A DNA stretch of 64,000 bases. Source: Calendula officinalis. Its lineage: Eukaryota > Streptophyta > Magnoliopsida > Asterales > Asteraceae. Location: assembly GCA_963853835.1 (NCBI GenBank), contig OY970824.1:40432727-40496726 (forward strand), given 5' to 3'. The notes below the pieces were generated by a model. The model searched no databases. It worked only from the letters and a program-made list of their open reading frames with translations, and was not told the origin of the DNA. The position numbers were made by a program, and so were the translations under genes. Shown here one piece after another: positions 34,981 through 45,844 of the stretch (positions are counted from its first letter, which is position 1; every line of letters starts with the position of its first letter).

Positions 34981-37217
34981 TTGGATATTGAAGAGTTCGG
35001 GCCGAAGAGGGATGTTCGGGCCGAAGTGGTGTTCGGGCCGAAGTGGGATGTTCGGGCCGAAGTGGTGTTCGGGCCGAAGTTCGGTGTTCGGGCCGAGGAT
35101 GATGTTCGGGCCGAGGTTGAAGTTCGGGCCGAGGTCGGAGTTCGGGCCGAGGTTGAAATTCGGGCCGAGGTTGAAGTTCGGGCCGAAAATGAAGTTCGGG
35201 CCGAGAACAGTGAAGAGTTGGGGCCGAACTTGTTCTTGGCAGTGACGAACGAACCATCTATTTTGGTTACTCGTGGGCGTGAAACGGACACCCGAGCTGA
35301 AAGTTATGAACGTTTTAGTATAGCACCTTTTGTCACACAATCTTGGATATTGAAGAGTTCGGGCCGAAGAGGGATGTTCGGGCCGAAGTGGTGTTCGGCC
35401 GAAGTGGGATGTTCGGGCTGAAGTGGTGTTCGGGCCGAAGTGGTGTTCGGGCCGAAGTTCGGTGTTCGGGCCGAGGGTGATGTTCGGGCCGAGGTTGAAG
35501 TTCGGGCCGAGGTCGGATTTCGGGCCGAGGTTGAAGTTTGGGCCGAGGTTGAAGTTCGGGCCGAAAATGAAGTTCGGGCCGGGAACAGTGAAGAGTTCGG
35601 GCCGAACTTGTTCTTGGCAGTGACAAACGAACCATTTATTTTGGTTACTCGTGGGCGTGAAACGGACACTCGAGCTGAAAGTTATGAATGTTTTAGTATA
35701 ACACCTTTTGTCACACAATCTTGGATATTGAAGAGTTCGGGCCGAAGAGGGATGTTCGGGCCGAAGTGGTGTTCGGGCCGAAGTGGGATGTTCGGGCCGA
35801 AGTGGTGTTCGGGCCAAAGTGGTGTTCGGGCCGAAGTTCGGTGTTCGGGCCGAGGATGATGTTCGGCCGAGGTTGAAGTTCAGGCCGAGGTCGGAGTTCG
35901 GGCCGAGGTTGAAGTTTGGGCCGAGGTTGAAGTTCGGGCCGAAAATGAAGTTCGGGCCGAGAACAGTGAAGAGTTGGGGCCGAACTTATTCTTGGCAGTG
36001 ACGAACGAACCTTCTATTTTGGTTACTCGTGGGCGTGAAACGGACACCCGAGCTGAAAGTTATGAATGTTTTAGTATAGCACCTTTTGTCACACAATCTT
36101 GGATATTGAAGAGTTCGGGCCGAAGAGGGATGTTCGGGCCGAAGTGGTGTTCGGGCCGAAGTGGGATGTTCGGGCCGAAGTGGTGTTCGGGCCGAAGTGG
36201 TGTTCGGGCCGAAGTTCGGTGTTCGGGCCGAGGATGATGTTCGGGCCGAGGTTGAAGTTCGGGCCGAGGTTGGAGTTCGGGCCGAGGTTGGAGTTCGGGC
36301 CGAGGTTGAAGTTCGGGCCGAAAATGAAGTTCGGGTCGGGAACAGTGAAGAGTTCGGGCCGAACTTGTTCTTGGCAGTGACGATCGAACCGACTATTTTT
36401 GTTACTCGTGGGCGTGAAACGGACACCCGAGCTGAAAGTTATGAATGTTTTAGTATAGCACCTTTTGTCACACAATCTTGGATATTGAAGAGTTCGGGCC
36501 GAAGAGGGATGTTCGGGCCGAAGTGGTGTTCGGGCCGAAGTGGGATGTTCGGGCCGAAGTGGTGTTCGGGCTGAAGTTCGGTGTTCGGGCCGAGGATGAT
36601 GTTCGGCCCGAGGTTGAAGTTCGGGCTGAGGTCGGAGTTCGGGCCGAGGTTGAAGTTCGGGCCGAGGTTGAAGTTCGGGCCGAAAATGAAGTTCGGGTCG
36701 GGAACAGTGAAGAGTTGGGGCCGAACTTGTTCTTGGCAGTGACGAACGAACCATCTATTTTGGTTACTTGTGGGCGTGAAACGGACAATCGAGCTGAAAG
36801 TTATGAATGTTTTAGTATAACATCGTTTGTCACACAATCTTGGATATTGAAGAGTTCGGGCCGAAGAGGGATGTTCGGGACGAAGTGGTGTTCAGGCCGA
36901 AGTGGGATGTTCGGGCCGAAGTGGTGTTCGGGCCGAAGTGGTGTTCGGGCCGAAGTTCGGTGTTCGGGCCGAGGATGATGTTCGGCCGAGGTTGAAGTTC
37001 GGGCCGAGGTCGGAGTTCGGGCCGAGGTTGAAGTTCGGGCCGAGGTTGAAGTTCGGGCCGAAAATGAAGTTCGGGCCGGGAACAGTGAAGAGTTCGGGCC
37101 GAACTTGTTCTTGGCAGTGACGAACGAACCATCTATTTTGGTTACTTGTGGGCGTGAAACGGACACTCGAGCTGAAAGTTATGAATGTTTTAGTATAACA
37201 TCGTTTGTCACACAATC
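34981..37217 (+). repeat. 2.24-kb HOR, copy 2 (2,237 bp, six monomers)
   Basis: Monomer starts are 34,981, 35,343, 35,721, 36,099, 36,478 and 36,840. Near-identical to copy 1, with a few substitutions such as GAGGGTGATG near 35,475. The last unit diverges in its linker: copy 1 has CCTGGCAG with GACAAACG and CATTTATT, and this copy has CTTGGCAG with GACGAACG and CATCTATT, so the boundary is a recombination joint within that monomer. Confidence 0.9.
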
Positions 37218-39557
37218 TTGGATATTGAAGAGTTCGGGCCGAAGAGGGATGTTCGGGACGAAGTGGTGTTCAGGCCGAAGTGGGATGTTCGGGCCGAAGT
37301 GGTGTTCGGGCCGAAGTGGTGTTCGGGCCGAAGTTCGGTGTTCGGGCCGAGGATGACGTTCGGGCCGAGGAAGAAGTTCGGGCCGAGGTCGGAGTTCGGG
37401 CCGAGGTTGAAGTTCGGGCCGAGGTTGAAGTTGTGGCCGAAAATGAAGTTCGGGCTGGGAACAGTGAAGAGTTCGGGCCGAACTTGTTCTTGGCAGTGAC
37501 GACCGAACCAGCTATTTTGGTTACTCGTGGGCGTGAAACGGACACCCGAGCTGAAAGTTATGAATGTTTTAGTATAGCACCTTTTGTCACACAATCTTGG
37601 ATATTGAAGAGTTCGGGCCGAAGAGGGATGTTCGGGCCGAAGAGGGATGTTCGGGCCGAAGTGGTGTTCGGGCCGAAGTGGTGTTCGGGCCGAAGTTCGG
37701 TGTTCAGGCCGAGGATGATGTTCGGGCTGAGGTTGAAGTTCGGGCCGAGGTCGGTGTTCGGGCCGAGGTTGAAGTTCGGGCCGAAAATGAAGTTCGGGCC
37801 GGGAACAGTGAAGAGTTCGGGCCGAACTTGTTCTTGGCAGTGACGAACGAACCAGCTATTTTGGTTACTCATGGGCGTGAAACGGACACCCGAGCTGAAA
37901 GTTATGAATGTTTTAGTATGGCACCTTTTGTCACACAATCTTGGATATTGAAGAGTTCGGGCCGAAGAGGGATGTTCGGGCCGAAGTGGTGTTCGGGCCG
38001 AAGTTCGGTGTTCGGGCCGAGGATGATGTTCGGGCCGAGGTTGAAGTTCGTGCCGAGGTCGGAGTTCGGGCCGAGGTTGAAGTTTGGGCCGAGGTTGAAG
38101 TTCGGGCCGAAAATGAAGTTCGGGCCGGGAACAGTGAAGAGTTCGGGCCGAACTTGTTCTTGGCAGTGACGAATAAACCATTTATTTTGGTTACTCGTGG
38201 GTGTGAAACGGACACTCGAGCTGAAAGTTATGAATGTTTTAGTATAGCGCCTTTTGTCACACAATCTTGGATATTGAAGAGTTCGGGCCGAAGAGGGATG
38301 TTCTGGCCGAAGTGGGATGTTCGGGCCGAAGTGGTGTTCGGGCCGTAGTGGTGTTCGGGCCGAAGTTCGGTGTTCGGGCCGAGGATGATGTTCGGGCCGA
38401 GGTTGAAGTTCAGGCCGAGGTCGGAGTTCGGTGTTCGAGCCGAGGATGATGTTCGGGCCGAGGTTGAAGTTCGGGCCGAGGTCGGAGTTCGGGCCGAAGA
38501 GGGATGTTCTGGCCGAAGTGGTGTTCGGGCAGAAGTGGGATGTTCGGCCCGAAGTGGTGTTCGGGCCGAAGTTCGGTGTTCGGGCCGAGGATGATGTTCG
38601 GGCCGAGGTTGAAGTTCGGGCCGAGGTCGGAGTTCGGGCCGAGGTTGAAGTTCGGGCCGAGGTTGAAGTTCGGGCCGAAAATGAAGTTCGGGCCGAGAAC
38701 AGTGAAGAGTTGGGGCTGAACTTGTTCTTGGCAGTGACGAACGAACCAGCTATTTTGGTTACTCGTGGGCGTGAAACGGACACCCGATCTGAAAGTTATG
38801 AATGTTTTAGTATGGCACCTTTTGTCACACAATCTTGGATATTGAAGAGTTCGGGCCGAAGAGGGATGTTCGGGCCGAAGTGGTGTTCGGGCCGAAGTGG
38901 GATGTTCGGGCTGAAGTGGTGTTCGGGCCGAAGTTCGGTGTTCGGGCCGAGGATGATGTTCGGGCCGAGGTTGAAGTTCGGGCCGAGGTCGGAGTTCGGG
39001 CCGAGGTTGAAATTTGGGCCGAGGTTGAAGTTCGGGCCGAAACTGAAGTTCGGGGCGGGAACAGTGAAGAGTTCGGGCCGAACTTGTTCTTGGCAGTGAC
39101 GTTCGAACCATCTATTTTGGTTACTCGTGGGCGTGAAACGGACACTCGAGCTGAAAGTTATGAATGTTTTAGTATAGTATCTTTTGTCACACAATCTTGG
39201 ATATTGAAGAGTTCGGGCCGATGAGGGATGTTCGGGACGAAGTGGTGTTCGGGCCGAAGTGGAATGTTCGGGCCGAAGTGGTGTTCGGGCCGAAGTTCGG
39301 TGTTCGGGTCGAGGATGATGTTCGGGCCGAGGTTGAAGTTAGGGCCGAGGTCGGAGTTCGGGCCGAGGTTGAAGTTCGGGCCGAGGTTGAAGTTCGGCCG
39401 AAAATGAAGTTCGGGCCGGGAACAGTGAATAGTTCGGGCCGAACTTGTTCTTGGCAGTGACGAACGAACCATCTATTTTGGTTACTCGTGGGCGTGAAAC
39501 GGACACCCGAGCTAAAAGTTATGAATGTTTTAGTATAGCACCTTTTGTCACACAATC
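37218..39557 (+). repeat. Irregular stretch with mixed monomer lengths
   Basis: Monomer starts are 37,218, 37,597, 37,941, 38,267, 38,835 and 39,197, with lengths 379, 344, 326, 568, 362 and 361. The unit at 37,218 begins like 36,840 (TTCGGGACG, TTCAGGCC) but continues with AGGATGACG and AGGAAGAAG, so it is a chimera. I see no repeated multi-monomer period here. It separates the left-hand repertoire of variants from the right-hand one. Confidence 0.8.
38267..38834 (+). repeat. Fused, internally duplicated monomer (568 bp)
   Basis: After a first block the order AGGATGATG, AGGTTGAAG, AGGTCGGAG occurs twice in succession (about 38,386-38,490), the second time entered through AGTTCGGTGTTCGAGCCG. 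The sequence then passes at about 38,490 from TTCGGGCCGA into AGAGGGATG, the start of a new block, with no linker. The third block is complete. The unit thus combines a local duplication with linker loss, again with the joint at the 11-mer. Confidence 0.82.
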
Positions 39558-42483
39558 TTGGATTTTGAAGAGTTCGGGCCGAAGAGGGATGTTCGGGCCG
39601 AAGTGGTGTTCGGGCCGAAGTGGGATGTTCGGGCCGAAGTGGTGTTCGGGCCGAAGTGGTGTTCGGGCCGAAGTTCGGTGTTCGGGCCGAGGATGATGTT
39701 CGGGCTGAGGTTGAAGTTCGGGCCGAGGTTGGAGTTCGGGCCGAGGTTGGAGTTCGAGCCGAGGTTGAAGTTCGGGCCGAAATTGAAGTTCGGGTCGGGA
39801 ACAGTGAAGAGTTCGGGCCGAACTTGTTCTTGGCAGTGACGAACGAACCATCTATTTTGGTTACTCGTGGGCGTGAAACGGACACCCGAGCTGAAAGTTA
39901 TGAATGTTTTAGTATAGCACCTTTTGACACACAATCTTGGATTTTGAAGAGTTCGGGCCAAAGAGGGATGTTCGGGCCGAAGTGGTGTTCGGGCCAAAGT
40001 GGTGTTCGGGCCGAAGTTCGGTGTTCGGGCCGAGGATGATGTTCGGGCTGAGGTTGGAGTTCGAGCCGAGGTCGGAGTTCGGGCCGAGGTTGAAGTTTGG
40101 GCCGAGGTTGAAGTTCGGGCCGAAAATGAAGTTCGGGCCGGGAACAGTGAAGAGTTCGGGCCGAACTTGTTCTTGGCAGTGACGAACGAATCATTTATTT
40201 TGGTTACTCGTGGGCGTGAAACGGACATTCGAGCTGAAAGTTATGAATGTTTTAGTATAGCACCTTTTGTCACACAATCTTGGATATTGAAGAGTTCGGG
40301 CCGAAGAGGGATGTTCTGGCCGAAGTGGTGTTCGGGCCGAAGTGCGGCGTTCGGGCCGAGGATGATGTTCGGGCCGAGGTTGAAGTTTGGGCCGAGGTCG
40401 GAGTTCGGGCCGAGGTTGAAGTTCGGGCCGAGATTGAAGTTCGGGCCGAAAATGAAGTTCGGGCCGAGAACAGTGAAGAGTTGGGGCCGAACTTGTTCTT
40501 GGCAGTGACGAACGAACCATCTATTTTGGTTACTCGTGGGCGTAAAACGGACACCCGAGCTGAAAGTTATGAATGTTTTAGTATAGCACCTTTTGTCACA
40601 CAATCTTGGATATTGAAGAGTTCGGGCAGAAGAGGGATGTTCAGGCCGAAGTGGTGTTCGGGCCGAAGTGGGATGTTCAGGCCGAAGTGGTGTTCGGGCT
40701 GAAGTGGTGTTCGGGCCGAAGGTCGGTGTTCGGGCCGAAGGATGATGTTCGGGCCGAGGTTGAAGTTCGGGCCGAGGTCGGAGTTCGGGCCGAGGTTGAA
40801 GTTCGGGCCGAGGTTGAAGTTCGGGTCGAAAATGAAGTTCGGGCCGAGAACAGTGAAGAGTTGGGGCCGAACTTGTTCTTGGCAGTGACGAACGAACCAT
40901 CTATTTTGGTTACTCGTGGGCGTGAAACGGACACCCGAGCTGAAAGTTATGAATGATTTAGTATAGCACCTTTTGTCACACAATCTTGGATATTGAAGAA
41001 TTCGGGCCGAAGAGGGATGTTCGGGCCGAAGTGGTGTTCGGGCCGAAGTGGGATGTTCGGGCTGAAGTGGTGTTCGGGCTGAAGTGGTGTTTGGGCCGAG
41101 GATGATATTCGGGCCGAGGTTGAAGTTCGGGCCGAGGTCGGAGTTCGGGCCGAGGTTGAAGTTTGGGCCGAGGTTGAAGTTCGGGCCGAAAATGAAGTTC
41201 GGGCCGGGAACAATGAAGAGTTCGGGCCGAACTTGTTCTTGGCAGTGACGAACGAACCATCTATTTTGGTTACTCGTGGGCGTGAAACGGACACTCGAGC
41301 TGAAAGTTATGAATGTTTTAGTATAGCATCTTTTGTCACACAATCTTGGATATTGAAGAGTTCGGGCCGAAGAGGGATGTTCGGGATGAAGTGGTGTTCG
41401 GGCCGAAGTGGGATGTTCGGGCCGAAGTGGTGTTCGGGCCGAAGTGGTGTTCGGGCCGAAGTTCGGTGTTCGGGCCGAGGATGATGTTCGGGCCGAGGTT
41501 GAAGTTCGGGCCGAGGTCGGAGTTCGGGCCGAGGTTGAAGTTCGGGCCGAGGTTGAAGTTCGGGCCGAAAATGAAGTTCGGGCCGAGAACAGTGAAGAGT
41601 TGGGGCCGAACTTGTTCTTGGCAGTGACGAACGAACCATCTATTTTGGTTACTCGTGGGCGTGAAACGGACACCCGAGCTGAAAGTTATGAATGATTTAG
41701 TATAACACCTTTTGTCACACAATCTTGGATATTGAAGAGTTCGGGCCGAAGAGGGATGTTCGGGCCGAAGTGGTGTTCGGGCCGAAGTGGGATGTTCGGG
41801 CTGAAGTGGTGTTCGGGCCGAAGTGGTGTTCGGGCCGAAGTTCGGTGTTCGGGCCGAAGGATGATGTTCGGGCCGAGGTTGAAGTTCGGGCCGAGGTCGG
41901 AGTTCGGGCCGAGGTTGAAGTTCGGGCCGAGGTTGAAGTTCGGGCCGAAACTGAAGTTCGGGCCGGGAACAGTGAAGAGTTGGGGCCGAACTTGTTCTTG
42001 GCAGTGACGAACGAACCATCTATTTTGGTTACTCGTGGGCGTGAAACGGACACCCGAGCTGAAAGTTATGAATGATTTAGTATAGCACCTTTTGTCACAC
42101 AATCTTGGATATTGAAGAGTTCGGGCCGAAGAGGGATGTTCGGGCCGAAGTGGTGTTCGGGCCGAAGTGGGATGTTCGGGCTGAAGTGGTGTTCGGGCTG
42201 AAGTGGTGTTCGGGCTGAAGTTCGGTGTTCGGGCCGAGGATGATATTCGGGCCGAGGTTGAAGTTCGGGCCGAGGTCGGAGTTCGGGCCGAGGTTGAAGG
42301 TTGGGCCGAGGTTGAAGTTCGGGCCGAAAATGAAGTTCGGGCCGGGAATAGTGAAGAGTTCGGGCCGAACTTGTTCTTGGCAGTGACGAACGAACCATCT
42401 ATTTTGGTTACTCGTGGGCGTGAAACGGACACTCGAGCTGAAAGTTATGAATGTTTTAGTATAGCATCTTTTGTCACACAATC
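39558..42483 (+). repeat. Older, diverged form of the right-hand HOR (2,926 bp, eight monomers)
   Basis: Monomer starts are 39,558, 39,937, 40,280, 40,606, 40,986, 41,346, 41,725 and 42,105. The first two begin with TTGGATTTTG and are related to the pair at 42,484 and 42,826. The next six correspond in order to A-F of the 2,640-bp HOR but are shorter or differ (A 326 instead of 379 bp, C 360 instead of 345 bp), and no G unit follows. The first GAATGATTT linkers of the window appear here, near 40,950. Confidence 0.78.
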
Positions 42484-43204
42484 TTGGATATTGAAGAGTT
42501 CGGGCCGAAGAGGGATGTTCGGGCCGAAGTGGTGTTCGGGCCGAAGTGGTGTTCGGGCCGAAGTTCGGTGTTCGGGCCGAGGATGATGTTCGGGCTGAGG
42601 TTGAAGTTCGGGCCGAGGTTGGAGTTCGGGCCGAGGTTGGAGTTCGAGCCGAGGTTGAAGTTCGGGCCGAAAATGAAGTTCGGGCTGGGAACAGTGAAGA
42701 GTTCGGGCCGAACTTGTTCTTGGCAGTGACGAACGAACATCTATTTTGGTTACTCGTGGGCGTGAAACGGACACCCGAGCTGAAAGTTATGAATGTTTTA
42801 GTATAGCACCTTTTGTCACACAATCTTGGATTTTGAAGAGTTCGGGCCGAAGAGGGATGTTCGGGCCGAAGTGGTGTTCGGGCCGAAGTGGGATGTTCGG
42901 GCCGAAGTGGTGTTCGGGCCAAAGTGGTGTTCGGGCCGAAGTTCGGTGTTCAGGCCGAGGATGATGTTCGGGCTGAGGTTGGAGTTCGAGCCGAGGTCGG
43001 AGTTCGGGCCGAGGTTGAAGTTTTGGCCGAGGTTGAAGTTCGGGCCGAAAATGAAGTTCGGGCCGGGAACAGTGAAGAGTTCGGGCCGAACTTGTTCTTG
43101 GCAGTGACGAACGAACCATTTATTTTGGTTACTCGTGGGCGTGAAACGGACATTCGAGCTGAAAGTTATGAATGTTTTAGTATAGCACCTTTTGTCACAC
43201 AATC
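42484..43204 (+). repeat. Two-monomer lead-in to the 2,640-bp HOR
   Basis: Units 42,484 (342 bp) and 42,826 (379 bp) resemble 39,558 and 39,937, sharing GGGCTGAGG and TTCGAGCCGAGG. They precede unit A at 43,205 exactly as their relatives precede the A-like unit at 40,280. Inside the well-ordered copies further right this pair is absent. Confidence 0.78.
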
Positions 43205-45844
43205 TTGGATATTGAAGAGTTCGGGCCGAAGAGGGATGTTCTGGCCGAAGTGGTGTTCGGGCCGAAGTGGGATGTTCGGGCCGAAGTGGTGTTCGGGCCG
43301 AAGTGGTGTTCGGGCCGAAGTTCGGCGTTCGGGCCGAGGATGATGTTCGGGCCGAGGTTGAAGTTTGGGCCGAGGTCGGAGTTCGGGCCGAGGTTGAAGT
43401 TCGGGCCGAGATTGAAGTTCGGGCCGAAAATGAAGTTCGGGCCGAGAACAGTGAAGAGTTGGGGCCGAACTTGTTCTTGGCAGTGACGAACGAACCATCT
43501 ATTCTGGTTACTCGTGGGCGTGAAACGGACACCCGAGCTGAAAGTTATGAATGTTTTAGTATAGCACCTTTTGTCACACAATCTTGGATATTGAAGAGTT
43601 CGGGCCGAAGAGGGATGTTCGGGCCGAAGTGGTGTTCGGGCCGAAGTGGGATGTTCGGGCCGAAGTGGTGTTCGGGCCGAAGTGGTGTTCGGGCCGAAGT
43701 TCGGTGTTCGGGCCGAAGGATGATGTTCGGGCCGAGGTTGAAGTTCGGGCCGAGGTCGGAGTTCGGGCCGAGGTTGAAGTTCGGGCCGAGGTTGAAGTTC
43801 GGGCCGAAAATGAAGTTCGGGCCGAGAACAGTGAAGAGTTGGGGCCGAACTTGTTCTTGGCAGTGACGAACGAACCATCTATTTTGGTTACTCGTGGGCG
43901 TGAAACGGACACCCGAGCTGAAAGTTATGAATGATTTAGTATAGCACCTTTTGTCACACAATCTTGGATATTGAAGAGTTCGGGCCGAAGAGGGATGTTC
44001 GGGCCGAAGTGGGATGTTCGGGCTGAAGTGGTGTTCGGGCCGAAGTTCGGTGTTCGGGCCGAGGATGATATTCGGGCCGAGGTTGAAGTTCGGGCCGAGG
44101 TCGGAGTTCGGGCCGAGGTTGAAGTTTGGGCCGAGGTTGAAGTTCGGGCCGAAAATGAAGTTCGGGCCGGGAACAGTGAAGAGTTCGGGCCGAACTTGTT
44201 CTTGGCAGTGACGAACGAACCATCTATTTTGGTTACTCGTGGGCGTGAAACGGACACTCGAGCTGAAAGTTATGAATGTTTTAGTATAGCATCTTTTGTC
44301 ACACAATCTTGGATATTGAAGAGTTCGGGCCGAAGAGGGATGTTCGGGATGAAGTGGTGTTCGGGCCGAAGTGGGATGTTCGGGCCGAAGTGGTGTTCGG
44401 GCCAAAGTGGTGTTCGGGCCGAAGTTCGGTGTTCGGGCCGAGGATGATGTTCGGGCCGAGGTTGAAGTTCGGGCCGAGGTCGGAGTGCGGGCCGAGGTTG
44501 AAGTTCGGGCCGAGGTTGAAGTTCGGGCCGAAAATGAAGTTCGGGCCGGGAACAGTGAAGAGTTCGGGCCGAACTTGTTCTTGGCAGTGACGAACGAACC
44601 ATCTATTTTGGTTACTCGTGGGCGTGAAACGGACACCCGAGCTGAAAGTTATGAATGTTTTAGTATAGCACCTTTTGTCACACAATCTTGGATATTGAAG
44701 AGTTCGGGCCGAAGAGGGATGTTCGGGCCGAAGTGGTGTTCGGGCCGAAGTGGGATGTTCGGGCCGAAGTGGTGTTCGGGCCGAAGTGGTGTTCGGGCCG
44801 AAGTTCGGTGTTCGGGGCCGAAGGATGATGTTCGGGCCGAGGTTGAAGTTCGGGCCGAGGTCGGAGTTCGGGCCGAGGTTGAAGTTTGGGCCGAGGTTGA
44901 AGTTCGGGCCGAAAATGAAGTTCGGGCCGAGAACAGTGAAGAGTTGGGGCCGAACTTGTTCTTGGCAGTGACGAACGAACCATCTATTTTGGTTACTCGT
45001 GGGCGTGAAACGGACACCCGAGCTGAAAGTTATGAATGATTTAGTATAGCACCTTTTGTCACACAATCTTGGATATTGAAGAGTTCGGGCCGAAGAGGGA
45101 TGTTCGGGCCGAAGTGGTGTTCGGGCCGAAGTGGGATGTTCGGGCTGAAGTGGTGTTCGGGCTGAAGTGGTGTTCGGGCTGAAGTTCGGTGTTCGGGCCG
45201 AGGATGATATTCGGGCCGAGGTTGAAGTTCGGGCCGAGGTCGGAGTTCGGGCCGAGGTTGAAGGTTGGGCCGAGGTTGAAGTTCGGGCCGAAAATGAAGT
45301 TCGGGCCGGGAATAGTGAAGAGTTCGGGCCGAACTTGTTCTTGGCAGTGACGAACGAACCATCTATTTTGGTTACTCGTGGGCGTGAAACGGACACTCGA
45401 GCTGAAAGTTATGAATGTTTTAGTATAGCATCTTTTGTCACACAATCTTGGATATTGAAGAGTTCGGGCCGAAGAGGGATGTTCGGGATGAAGTGGTGTT
45501 CGGGCCGAAGTGGGATGTTCGGGCCGAAGTGGTGTTCGGGCCGAAGTGGTGTTCGGGCCGAAGTTCGGTGTTAGGGCCGAGGATGATGTTCGGGCCGAGG
45601 TTGAAGTTCGGGCCGAGGTCGGAGTTCGGGCCGAGGTTGAAGTTCGGGCCGAGGTTGAAGTTCGGGCCGAGGTTGAAGTTCGGGCCGAAAATGAAGTTCG
45701 GGCCGGGAACAGTGAAGAGTTCGGGCCGAACTTGTTCTTGGCAGTGACGAACGAACCATTTATTTTGGTTACTCGTGGGCGTGAAACGGACATTCGAGCT
45801 GAAAGTTATGAATGTTTTAGTATAGCACCTTTTGTCACACAATC
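43205..45844 (+). repeat. 2,640-bp HOR copy 1 (A-B-C-D-E-F-G)
   Basis: Monomer starts are A 43,205 (379), B 43,584 (380), C 43,964 (345), D 44,309 (379), E 44,688 (381), F 45,069 (379) and G 45,448 (397). Diagnostic marks: A has TTCTGGCCG, AGTTCGGCG and AGATTGAAG; B has GGGCCGAAGGATG and ends with GAATGATTT; C lacks two subrepeats; D and G begin with TTCGGGATGAAG; D has GGGCCAAAG; E has TTCGGGGCCGAAGG; F has three GGGCTGAAG, AGGTTGAAGG and GGAATAG; G has TGTTAGGGCC and an extra AGGTTGAAG. Confidence 0.93.
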
